A DNA stretch of 64,000 nucleotides from assembly GCF_019655055.1 (NCBI RefSeq), contig NZ_BPFA01000007.1:62001-126000 (forward strand), given 5' to 3'. Every line of letters starts with the position of its first letter. The stretch's first letter is position 1. This document shows positions 1 through 7,564 of the stretch, piece after piece. Position numbers and translations under genes: made by a program. The stretch comes from Shewanella sp. MBTL60-112-B2 (lineage in GTDB: Bacteria > Pseudomonadota > Gammaproteobacteria > Enterobacterales > Shewanellaceae). The notes below the pieces were generated by a model. That model saw only the letters and a list, made by a program, of their open reading frames with translations, ran no database searches and was not told where the DNA came from.

Positions 1-34
1 AAAAACACCCCAGCTACGAATAGCTGAGGTGTTT
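1..34 (-). terminator. Intrinsic terminator of fdh operon 1
   Basis: Arms at 3-16 and 21-34 pair around a 4-base loop, with one position that is a G.U pair in the minus-strand RNA. The minus-strand transcript ends in a run of U (bases 5-1). It lies just downstream of the fdhC stop codon. Confidence 0.85.
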
Positions 35-55
35 AAGCATTAAGTGTAAAGAAGG

Positions 56-1039
56 TTACTCTTTGTACTTAAGCGTACCGTTTTCTTTGATCTCATCGAA
101 CCAAAGATTATGGTGTTGGCTTGCCCATGTTTCGTCACAGTAGCCAGAAACCATACACTCCATACCACCTTCAGACATAACCGTTGCCATAAAGATATGC
201 ACGATTGAGAAAGCAGTAATGATGATAGCACTCACTGAGTGAAGCACTAGTGCGATTAGGCTTAATGTGCGGCTAGGCTCGAACCAGTTCGGGAATAGCA
301 ACAACATACCAGATGCAGAAATTAATAGGCCGAAGGCAGCGAATGCCCAGAACCATAACTTCTCACCAGCGTTAGCAAAACCAGCGTCAGGGTGCTTGCC
401 TTTGAATGGACCGAAGTTGATGTAACCACCAACAACCATCATCCACTTAAGGTCATACATCTTAGGCATCTGGTTTTTAGCCCATAACGTTACCATTAGC
501 GCCCAACCTAGCATGAATGGGATCGCCATGATGTCGTGGACTTGCTTAGCACCGTTCACTAGGCCAGCCCATAGGCCTTCACCAATGTATGGCTGAACGA
601 AGTAACGACCAGCAATTAGCATTAAGCCTGTTAGGATCAATAGCAGACAAGGAATAGCACCTAGCCAGTGAATTGATACATCAAACTTAGACCAACGGTA
701 AACCAGCTTGCCTGAGTAACCACCGTGAAGCTTAGAAATGCCATTCACTTTGATAAACAGAACAAAAATAATGATCATGCCGAAAAGGGCAGCCATTAAT
801 GCTGGAGCAAGAATATCACTACGCAATTCAAGTACACGTAGGTCATACGTGTTGATTGCTTGCGTGTGGAATTCACTTGTTGAAGTTGTACGACCTTCTT
901 CGCCCGCTTTAAGCTGAGCCCAGATTTGGCCGTTGTTCACTTCAATGGTGTCACCCACTTTGTCAGTAGCATTAGCGAAAACAGACACACTGAAAAACAG
1001 TGCGATTGCCACGCCTATGTGTTTTAACCATTTGTTCAT
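56..1039 (-). CDS. fdhC: Formate dehydrogenase cytochrome b (gamma) subunit, copy 1
   Basis: Membrane-anchoring cytochrome b subunit that takes electrons from the periplasmic FdhAB module and passes them to the quinone pool. The protein (327 residues) has an N-terminal signal-like helix (MNKWLKHIGVAIALFFSVSV), a short periplasmic stretch, then hydrophobic helices with histidines suited to heme b binding (YRWSKFDVSIHW, VHDIMAIPFM, LVLHSVSAIII, SIVHIFMA). I chose the ATG at 1039, which follows a GAGGA ribosome site; a longer upstream reading has no such site. It is the last gene of operon 1. Except at its N-terminus it is nearly identical to the copy at 5910-6890, and clearly less like the third copy. 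Confidence 0.92.
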   Translation of the reverse strand: MNKWLKHIGVAIALFFSVSVFANATDKVGDTIEVNNGQIWAQLKAGEEGRTTSTSEFHTQAINTYDLRVLELRSDILAPALMAALFGMIIIFVLFIKVNGISKLHGGYSGKLVYRWSKFDVSIHWLGAIPCLLLILTGLMLIAGRYFVQPYIGEGLWAGLVNGAKQVHDIMAIPFMLGWALMVTLWAKNQMPKMYDLKWMMVVGGYINFGPFKGKHPDAGFANAGEKLWFWAFAAFGLLISASGMLLLFPNWFEPSRTLSLIALVLHSVSAIIITAFSIVHIFMATVMSEGGMECMVSGYCDETWASQHHNLWFDEIKENGTLKYKE

Positions 1040-1119
1040 AATACGTCCTCTTTTACCACTGGGCGGCTCACGCAAATGAGCCACTCAGGGTACGCTGGAA
1101 ATTAGTCAACCTAAGTTGA

Positions 1120-1689
1120 TTAACCCCAAGCTGCGTTTTTAGAACCACGGTATGCAACACGCTCACGGAAGATTGAAGAAACAATATCTGCATCACCCGC
1201 TAGTAGCGCTTTAGTCGCACACAACTCAGCACACATAGGTAGCTTGCCTTCAGCGATACGGTTTGCACCGTACTTCTGATGCTCTGCCTCAGAGAAGTTC
1301 TCTTCTGGGCCACCCGCACAGAAAGTACACTTGTCCATCTTACCGCGAGCACCGAAAGCACCCGATTTAGGGAACTGTGGCGCGCCAAATGGGCAAGCGT
1401 ATAGGCAGTAACCACAACCGATACACGTATCTTTGTCGTGAAGTACGATGCCGTCTTCTGTCTTGTAGAAACAGTTTGCAGGACAAACAGCCATACAAGG
1501 TGCATCGTCACAGTGCATACATGCTACAGAGATAGATGCTTCGCCTTTAACACCGTCGTTAATTGTTACTACGCGACGACGTTGAATTCCCCACTCTAGA
1601 GCAGAGTCGTTTTCGTTCTTACATGCTGTGACACAACCGTTACACTCGATGCAGCGCTTGGTATCACATAAAAATTTCATTGTAGCCAT
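1120..1689 (-). CDS. fdhB: Formate dehydrogenase iron-sulfur (beta) subunit, copy 1
   Basis: Electron-transfer subunit linking FdhA to FdhC. The 189 residues carry four [4Fe-4S] cysteine sets: C13/C16/C19/C23, C57/C60/C65/C69, C89/C92/C95/C99 and C121/C124/C153/C157. It lacks the C-terminal membrane helix of E. coli FdnH and has no Tat signal, so it is presumably co-exported with FdhA. An AGGAG site precedes the ATG. It differs from the second copy at only about a dozen positions, much closer than the matching FdhA pair. Confidence 0.93.
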   Translation of the reverse strand: MATMKFLCDTKRCIECNGCVTACKNENDSALEWGIQRRRVVTINDGVKGEASISVACMHCDDAPCMAVCPANCFYKTEDGIVLHDKDTCIGCGYCLYACPFGAPQFPKSGAFGARGKMDKCTFCAGGPEENFSEAEHQKYGANRIAEGKLPMCAELCATKALLAGDADIVSSIFRERVAYRGSKNAAWG

Positions 1690-1718
1690 TCTGGCAATTC
1701 TCCTAGCTAATACAGCTA

Positions 1719-4592
1719 TTAAGCTTTAGCAATCTGACAAAGTGTGGCTTTAGTTTCTTGCATCTGAGTCACAGGGTCATAACCGTAAGTCATTACCGTG
1801 TTACAAGATTCACCCACTACGTAAGGCTTAGTGCTAACTCCACCAGATTCTGGATATTGCAGATCTTCACCGTGCATTACACCCGCGAAGTGATAAGGCA
1901 TCCAAGTTACACCTGCACCAACACGTGGAGTTACCATCGCCTTGATCTTGATGCGTCCGCCTTCAGCACCTTCAACCCATACTGTGTCGCCGTCACGAAT
2001 GCCGCGATCAGCCGCATCAGCTGGGTTAATTTCGATGAACATTTCTTGTTGAAGTTCAGCAAGCCATGGGCAAGAACGAGACTCTTCACCACCACCTTCG
2101 TACTCAACCAAACGGCCAGAAGTAGAAATTAGTGGGTACTTCTTATCTAGATCATCGCTAATAACCTTGTCTTGTAACGTCTTGTACAAGGTTGGTAGAC
2201 GGTGAACTTGCATGTCGTTATGAGTTGGGTATTTCTCAATTAGATCACGACGTGCTGTGTAGATAGGCTCACGGTGTACAGGCACTTCGTCTGGGAAAGT
2301 CCAAACGCGACAACGTGCTTTAGCATTACCGTATGGCACCATGTTGTGTGCTAGTGCAACACGTACGATACCGCCGCCTAAGTCAGTAGCCCAAGTGCGG
2401 TTTTCAGCTAGTGCTTTCTCTTCAGCAGTTAGCTCATCCCACCAGCCAAGTTGCTTCAGCATCTTGTCATCAAATTGTGGGTAACCGTCTTGAATGTCAG
2501 CATCAACAGAAGCTGAATCTTCAGCTAGGATGCTCACGCCTTCGTGTTCAACACCGAAACGAGCACGGAAGTTACCACCACCTTGGTTCACGTTCATACC
2601 TGTGCGGTATAGAATCTGCGTACCAGGGTGCTTCTGCTCTGGAGTACCCCAACATGGCCAAGGTAGACCGTAAGTCTCGCCCTTGTTCACGCCGCCAGCA
2701 GCTTCTAGAGTTTCAGAAGAGAAATCGCCCCAGTTCATGGTGTGAGCACGGATACGCTCTGGGCTCCAACCTGTGTAACCCACTGAACGCATACCTTTAG
2801 CGTATTCGCGCATGATGTCATCAGAATCAGGCATGTTGCCGTTAACCTTGATGTGCTTAGTCCATGCATCTGCAATGCCTACATGCTTCGCTAAGCGGTA
2901 CATGATTTCTAGGTCATTCTTAGAGTCGAATAACGGCTCAACAACCTGTTGACGCCACTGTGCACTACGACCAGAGTTGTTTACTGAACCTTCACACTCA
3001 TACTGAGTAGCTGCAGGTAGGATGTAAACGCCATCTTTACGACGGTGCATAACACCCGCCATTGTTGGGTACGGATCCACAACAACAACTGTTTCTAGCT
3101 TGTCCAATGCGTCACGCACTTCCATCTGACGAGTTTCAGTGTTCACTGACTGACCCCAGAAGAATGCTAGACGTAGGTTATCTTTTTGAGCAAGTTTGTC
3201 TTTAGCTTCTAACACACCATCTTGCCAGCGAGAACATGGCATACCAGGAGTAGTCATTGGGCTACGACCTAAGTAAGGCTTTTGATCGAAACGTGCTTTA
3301 ACTGAGTCGAATGGTAGATCCCATACGCGAGACCAGTGATGCCATGCACCTTCACCAACGCCGTAGTAGCCTGGTAAGTTGTCGAATAGCAGACCCATGT
3401 CCGTTGCGCCCTGAACGTTGTCGTGGCCACGGAAAATGTTAGTACCACCACCAGACACACCCATGTTACCTAGCACTAGCTGCAGGATAGAGTACATACG
3501 CGTGTTAGCGTTACCAACGTGATGCTGAGTACCACCCATACACCAAATTACAGTACCTGGACGGTTAGTCGCCATTTGTTTAGCAGCAGCATAAACAGCT
3601 TCGCGAGATACGCCAGTTACGTTTTCAACTTCTTCAGGAGTCCAACGCGCAGCTTCTTCACGGATCTTGTCCATGCCGTAAGCACGTGTGCGGATAAACT
3701 CTTTATCTTCCCAACCATTTTCAAAAATGTGCCACATTAGACCGTAAACCAAAGGAATATCGGTACCTGGACGTAATGGAAGGTGGATATCAGAATGCGC
3801 CATAGTGCGAGAGAAACGTGGATCCGCAACAGTCATTGTTGCGCCGCGCTCTTTGGCGATTAAAATGTGCTGCATCGCTACTGGATGCGCCTCTGCTGGG
3901 TTTGCCCCAATCAGGAAGATGTTTTTTGCGTTACGAATATCGTTGAAAGAGTTGGTTTGTGCACCGTAACCCCAAGTGTTCGCAACACCAGCAACTGTCG
4001 TTGAGTGACAAATACGCGCTGAATGGTCAACGTTGTTTGTGCCCCACATTGCCGCTAACTTACGGTACATGTATGCACCTTCGTTAGAGAACTTCGCACT
4101 ACCCATGAAGTAAACTGAGTCAGGACCTGATGTTTGATTGATCTCAAGCATCTTATCGCCGATTTCAGAAATAGCTTGTTCCCATGAAAGCTTCTTCCAC
4201 TTACCGCCTTCAAGCTTCATTGGGTACTTAACACGCTTATTTGAATGCGTGTGGTAACGCAAGCTAGCGCCTTTAGCACAGTGGCCGCCAGAGTTGAATG
4301 GGTGGTCAAATGCAGGCTCTTGACCTGTCCAAACACCATTTTGAACTTCTGCGTATAAACCACAACCTACCGCACAAGCACTACATACAGTACGCTTGAT
4401 TTCAGTTGGTGCGTCATGAGCAACAGTTTGCACTTTAGCTTCTGCTTTACGCATCATGCCTGTGCCTAATAAAGAAGCTGCTGCGATACCACCAGATGTG
4501 ATACCTGCTTGCTTCATAAACTGACGACGGCTAATACCTAGAGTCTTTTTCTCTACGGTAGGTGCCGCGTTAGATTGGCGAGTTAACTTCAT
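1719..4592 (-). CDS. fdhA: Formate dehydrogenase catalytic (alpha) subunit, copy 1, Cys type
   Basis: Catalytic subunit that oxidises formate to CO2 in the periplasm, with a bis-pterin Mo or W cofactor and one [4Fe-4S] cluster. The 957-residue protein starts with a Tat signal (R22-R23 in SRRQFMK). Cluster ligands are C70, C73, C77 and C105. The metal ligand is Cys195 (ARICHS), where E. coli FdnG has selenocysteine. The C-terminal part has the usual molybdopterin dinucleotide-binding fold. Compared with copies 2 and 3 it is the divergent one, for example in the region after Cys195 and near the C-terminus (YPESGGVSTKPYVVGES, against NYPEGTVPYVIGE in the others). AGGAGA precedes the ATG. Confidence 0.95.
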   Translation of the reverse strand: MKLTRQSNAAPTVEKKTLGISRRQFMKQAGITSGGIAAASLLGTGMMRKAEAKVQTVAHDAPTEIKRTVCSACAVGCGLYAEVQNGVWTGQEPAFDHPFNSGGHCAKGASLRYHTHSNKRVKYPMKLEGGKWKKLSWEQAISEIGDKMLEINQTSGPDSVYFMGSAKFSNEGAYMYRKLAAMWGTNNVDHSARICHSTTVAGVANTWGYGAQTNSFNDIRNAKNIFLIGANPAEAHPVAMQHILIAKERGATMTVADPRFSRTMAHSDIHLPLRPGTDIPLVYGLMWHIFENGWEDKEFIRTRAYGMDKIREEAARWTPEEVENVTGVSREAVYAAAKQMATNRPGTVIWCMGGTQHHVGNANTRMYSILQLVLGNMGVSGGGTNIFRGHDNVQGATDMGLLFDNLPGYYGVGEGAWHHWSRVWDLPFDSVKARFDQKPYLGRSPMTTPGMPCSRWQDGVLEAKDKLAQKDNLRLAFFWGQSVNTETRQMEVRDALDKLETVVVVDPYPTMAGVMHRRKDGVYILPAATQYECEGSVNNSGRSAQWRQQVVEPLFDSKNDLEIMYRLAKHVGIADAWTKHIKVNGNMPDSDDIMREYAKGMRSVGYTGWSPERIRAHTMNWGDFSSETLEAAGGVNKGETYGLPWPCWGTPEQKHPGTQILYRTGMNVNQGGGNFRARFGVEHEGVSILAEDSASVDADIQDGYPQFDDKMLKQLGWWDELTAEEKALAENRTWATDLGGGIVRVALAHNMVPYGNAKARCRVWTFPDEVPVHREPIYTARRDLIEKYPTHNDMQVHRLPTLYKTLQDKVISDDLDKKYPLISTSGRLVEYEGGGEESRSCPWLAELQQEMFIEINPADAADRGIRDGDTVWVEGAEGGRIKIKAMVTPRVGAGVTWMPYHFAGVMHGEDLQYPESGGVSTKPYVVGESCNTVMTYGYDPVTQMQETKATLCQIAKA

Positions 4593-4610
4593 CGCTGTAC
4601 TTCTCCTAAA

Positions 4611-4808
4611 CTAGCCGCGTAAGCTATTGTAATAACTGCGAATGTGCGCAGTTTCATGATAGCCATCTACATTTTTGGTGCTGACTTTCGTTTCACTTGC
4701 TTGAGCAACACTGACGCCAGTTGCGGCGATAGCAACACTTGCAGTGCCGCCGATAGTTAGTGCTTTCAGCAAAGATCTGCGGTTCAGATCAGGCTGTTGC
4801 TTTTTCAT
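4611..4808 (-). CDS. fdhX: Small Tat-signal protein at head of fdh operon 1 (formate dehydrogenase region TAT target)
   Basis: A 65-residue protein with a twin-arginine signal (LNRRSLLKALTIGGTASVAI) and a short tail ending in GYHETAHIRSYYNSLRG. It matches the TIGR02811-type family found upstream of fdhA, whose role is not settled. It is probably exported or membrane-tethered through Tat and may help assemble the FdhAB complex; that role is inference. I chose the ATG at 4808, five bases after AGGAG, over a GTG at 4814 that overlaps the ribosome site. It is the first gene of operon 1, 18 bases before fdhA. Confidence 0.85.
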   Translation of the reverse strand: MKKQQPDLNRRSLLKALTIGGTASVAIAATGVSVAQASETKVSTKNVDGYHETAHIRSYYNSLRG

Positions 4809-4958
4809 TTTCACTCCTAGTAGGAAGGAATAGTTTTGTTTATAAACACTTAAGATAGATCCAATAACGCTACAACTTGCAACGCAGGTTAACCGCCTGT
4901 TAATCAGCGAGTTAACATTGTGAAAAGTGTATATTTACTAGAGTTATCCCCAATATAG

Positions 4959-5007
4959 CCGCCGTAATATAAAGAATTTCACACCCCGAAAAATTGATCT
5001 AAATCCG
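4959..5007 (-). promoter_or_regulatory. Predicted FNR/CRP-class II promoter of fdh operon 1
   Basis: On the minus strand the site CGGATTTAGATCAA (5007-4994) matches the FNR/EtrA consensus TTGAT-N4-ATCAA at 8 of 10 positions. It is followed after 22 bases by TATATT (4971-4966). With a start near 4959 the site is centred at -41.5, the class II activator position. The same arrangement occurs at operon 2. A CRP-type reading of the site (GATTTAGATC core) cannot be excluded. Confidence 0.6.
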
Positions 5008-5039
5008 ATTAAAGTTCCGATTTTGGCGCAATTCAAATA

Positions 5040-5062
5040 AAAGTGTTAACTAGCGCATGTTT
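5040..5062 (-). promoter_or_regulatory. Conserved upstream block of fdh operon 1
   Basis: A 23-base block that matches 10868-10890 at 22 positions, while flanking sequence is diverged. In both operons it starts exactly 232 bases before the fdhX start codon, around -92 from the predicted transcription start. This suggests a second regulator site; the factor is unknown. Confidence 0.5.
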
Positions 5063-5726
5063 TACAAACCAAACTGACGCACGACCACAAATAATCACCA
5101 CTAAAAGCTAAAACCAAACATAAAAAAGGAACCAACAGTCAGCAGCTTATACAAGTTTAGATCAATAACACCAACCTTTAACACCTGTACTTGCCAAGCT
5201 GCCATTATTGACCAATAAAAATCAATATAGGCACTTTATGGTGTAAGTTTGTTGTTTTTCGGTGACAAATAAAGAGATGTTTTTGTAGAGGAAGTTTGAG
5301 CTACGCATACTCTTAACAGCATTTAACGTTAGCGAACAAAGGACGCTTGCCAAGCAGCTGAAATCAAGTATTGAGGGCTGTTATCGATGGGGATTTAACT
5401 GAGCGATTACATATATTGAGTGGCAGCTAGGTAAACACGGCTTTCAACAGTTATCCGCCGTGATTGCTGGCGCAAAACACTTAACGAATTTTCACTTACA
5501 CTAATGCTAGCAAAAATACAGATGACTCAAGCTTGGATGATTGTTAAGTGGCGTAGATTGTACGTGGATAGATTATAAACGGCATAAATAAATTGCAGCA
5601 TAGTGCCACCATAACAGTGCATAACAGCACAAGAGAGACTTTGTGAGTCATATAATCGAAATCAGCCACTCTCGCCGTCATAGAGGCTCTGAACTCCCTA
5701 GAACTTGAATGCTTTGCCGGCGAATA
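5063..5726. other. Long intergenic stretch upstream of fdh operon 1
   Basis: AT-rich sequence between the operon 1 promoter region and a dispersed repeat. I see no coding sequence with a ribosome site, no RNA gene and no convincing terminator here. Confidence 0.5.
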
Positions 5727-5830
5727 GTTATATCAATCAGCATAAGAATTTGCTCTGCTCAGAACGATTTTTGGCAAACGAATTCAAGGCGAATAGCCGC
5801 ATAATGGTTATTCCCTTACAAAGCTAATCA
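5727..5830. repeat. Dispersed intergenic repeat, copy A
   Basis: The core at 5765-5797 matches 34028-34060 at 30 of 33 bases, sharing CGATTTTTGGCAAA and ATTCAAGGCGAATAGC. The outer limits are approximate. It lies between operon 1 and the terminator of operon 2. Confidence 0.55.
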
Positions 5831-5860
5831 ACGCTCTAGAATGGCGAGTTTTAGCCAAAA

Positions 5861-5888
5861 AAAATGCCCCGACTCAGTCAGGGCATTT
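5861..5888 (-). terminator. Intrinsic terminator of fdh operon 2
   Basis: Hairpin with arms at 5862-5873 and 5877-5888 (AAATGCCC/GGGCATTT outer arms, GAC/GTC inner), followed on the minus strand by a U-rich run from the A-tract at 5857-5864. It lies 22 bases after the fdhC stop. Confidence 0.85.
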
Positions 5889-5909
5889 AACGACAATATT
5901 CAGCGAATA

Positions 5910-6890
5910 CTAGTCTTTGTACTTAAGCGTACCGTTTTCTTTGATCTCATCGAACCAAAGATTATGGTGCTGGCTTGCCCATGTTTCATCACAGTAACCA
6001 GAAACCATACACTCCATGCCGCCTTCAGACATAACCGTTGCCATAAAGATATGCACGATTGAGAAAGCAGTAATGATGATGGCGCTGACTGAGTGAAGCA
6101 CTAGCGCGATTAGGCTTAGTGTGCGGCTAGGCTCGAACAAGTTCGGGAATAGTAGCAACATACCAGATACTGAAATTAATAGGCCGAAGGCAGCGAATGC
6201 CCAGAACCATAATTTCTCACCGGCGTTAGCAAAACCAGCGTCAGGGTGCTTACCTTTGAATGGACCGAAATTGATGTAACCACCAACTACCATCATCCAC
6301 TTAAGGTCATACATCTTAGGCATCTGGTTTTTAGCCCATAGCGTTACCATTAACGCCCAACCCAACATGAATGGGATCGCCATGATGTCGTGGACTTGCT
6401 TAGCACCGTTCACTAGACCAGCCCACAGGCCTTCACCTATGTATGGCTGGAAGAAGAAGCGGCCTGCAAGTAGCGTTAAGCCTGTTAGGATCAATAGCAG
6501 ACAAGGGATTGCACCTAGCCAGTGAATTGATACATCAAACTTAGACCAACGGTAAACCAGCTTGCCTGAGTAACCACCGTGCAGCTTTGAAATGCCGTTC
6601 ACTTTGATAAACAGCACAAAAATAATGATCATCCCGAAAAGGGCTGCCATTAATGCTGGCGCAAGAATATCACTACGTAATTCCAGCACACGCAAGTCAT
6701 AGGTGTTAATTGCTTGGCCGTGGAACTCACTCTTAGAAGTGGTATAGCCGTCTTCGCCCGCTTTTAGCTGAGCCCAGATTTGGCCATTCACTTCATTAGT
6801 GTCACCGACTTTAGGGGCGTCGTGGGCAAATACAGACACACTAAATAATAGTGCAATTGCCACGCCTATGTGTTTGAACCATTTGTTCAT
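5910..6890 (-). CDS. fdhC: Formate dehydrogenase cytochrome b (gamma) subunit, copy 2
   Basis: Quinone-linked cytochrome b anchor of the second formate dehydrogenase (326 residues from the ATG at 6890, which follows AGGAG; an in-frame start further upstream is less likely). It has the same helix and histidine layout as copy 1, with near-identity from about residue 60 onward. Differences cluster in the signal peptide and the first periplasmic segment (VFAHDAPKVGDTNEVNGQIW). The near-identity in DNA and protein contrasts with the divergence of the two fdhA genes and suggests recent gene conversion. Confidence 0.92.
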   Translation of the reverse strand: MNKWFKHIGVAIALLFSVSVFAHDAPKVGDTNEVNGQIWAQLKAGEDGYTTSKSEFHGQAINTYDLRVLELRSDILAPALMAALFGMIIIFVLFIKVNGISKLHGGYSGKLVYRWSKFDVSIHWLGAIPCLLLILTGLTLLAGRFFFQPYIGEGLWAGLVNGAKQVHDIMAIPFMLGWALMVTLWAKNQMPKMYDLKWMMVVGGYINFGPFKGKHPDAGFANAGEKLWFWAFAAFGLLISVSGMLLLFPNLFEPSRTLSLIALVLHSVSAIIITAFSIVHIFMATVMSEGGMECMVSGYCDETWASQHHNLWFDEIKENGTLKYKD

Positions 6891-6965
6891 GTCATCTCCT
6901 GATTGCTGCAAGCTAGCTCAGTGAGACAGCTTGCAGCGATTATGGACTAACGTAATATTTAAGGC

Positions 6966-7535
6966 TTAGCCCCAAACATTCTTGTTAGAACCACGGTATG
7001 CAACACGCTCACGGAAGATGGCAGAAACAACTTCTGCGTCACCCGCAAGTAGTGACTTAGTTGCACACAACTCAGCACACATAGGTAGCTTGCCTTCAGC
7101 AATACGGTTGGCACCGTACTTCTGACGCTCTGCTTCAGAGAAGTTCTCTTCTGGGCCACCGGCACAGAAAGTACACTTGTCCATCTTACCGCGAGCACCG
7201 AAAGCACCTGATTTAGGGAACTGTGGCGCGCCAAATGGGCAAGCGTATAGACAGTAACCACAACCGATACAAGTATCTTTGTCGTGCAGTACAATGCCGT
7301 CTTCAGTCTTGTAGAAACAGTTTGCAGGGCAAACGGCCATACAAGGTGCATCGCTACAGTGCATACATGCTACTGAGATAGATGCTTCGCCTTTAACACC
7401 GTCATTGATAGTCACAACACGACGACGTTGAATACCCCACTCTAGAGCAGAGTCGTTTTCGTTCTTACATGCAGTGACACAACCGTTACACTCGATGCAG
7501 CGCTTGGTATCACATAAAAATTTCATTGTAGCCAT
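6966..7535 (-). CDS. fdhB: Formate dehydrogenase iron-sulfur (beta) subunit, copy 2
   Basis: 189 residues with the same sixteen cluster cysteines as copy 1, ferrying electrons from FdhA to FdhC. Changes from copy 1 include D61 to S, H137 to R and several in the last 30 residues (ATKSLLAGDAEVVSAIF). It lies 29 bases after fdhA and 75 before fdhC. The upstream AGGAG and leader are the same as in copy 1. Confidence 0.93.
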   Translation of the reverse strand: MATMKFLCDTKRCIECNGCVTACKNENDSALEWGIQRRRVVTINDGVKGEASISVACMHCSDAPCMAVCPANCFYKTEDGIVLHDKDTCIGCGYCLYACPFGAPQFPKSGAFGARGKMDKCTFCAGGPEENFSEAERQKYGANRIAEGKLPMCAELCATKSLLAGDAEVVSAIFRERVAYRGSNKNVWG

Positions 7536-7564
7536 TCTGGCAATTCTCCTAGCTAATTCTGCAC

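Noticed and set aside
1758-2132. Plus-strand open frames inside the fdhA genes
   Set aside because: They are antisense shadows of strongly conserved coding sequence, without ribosome sites.
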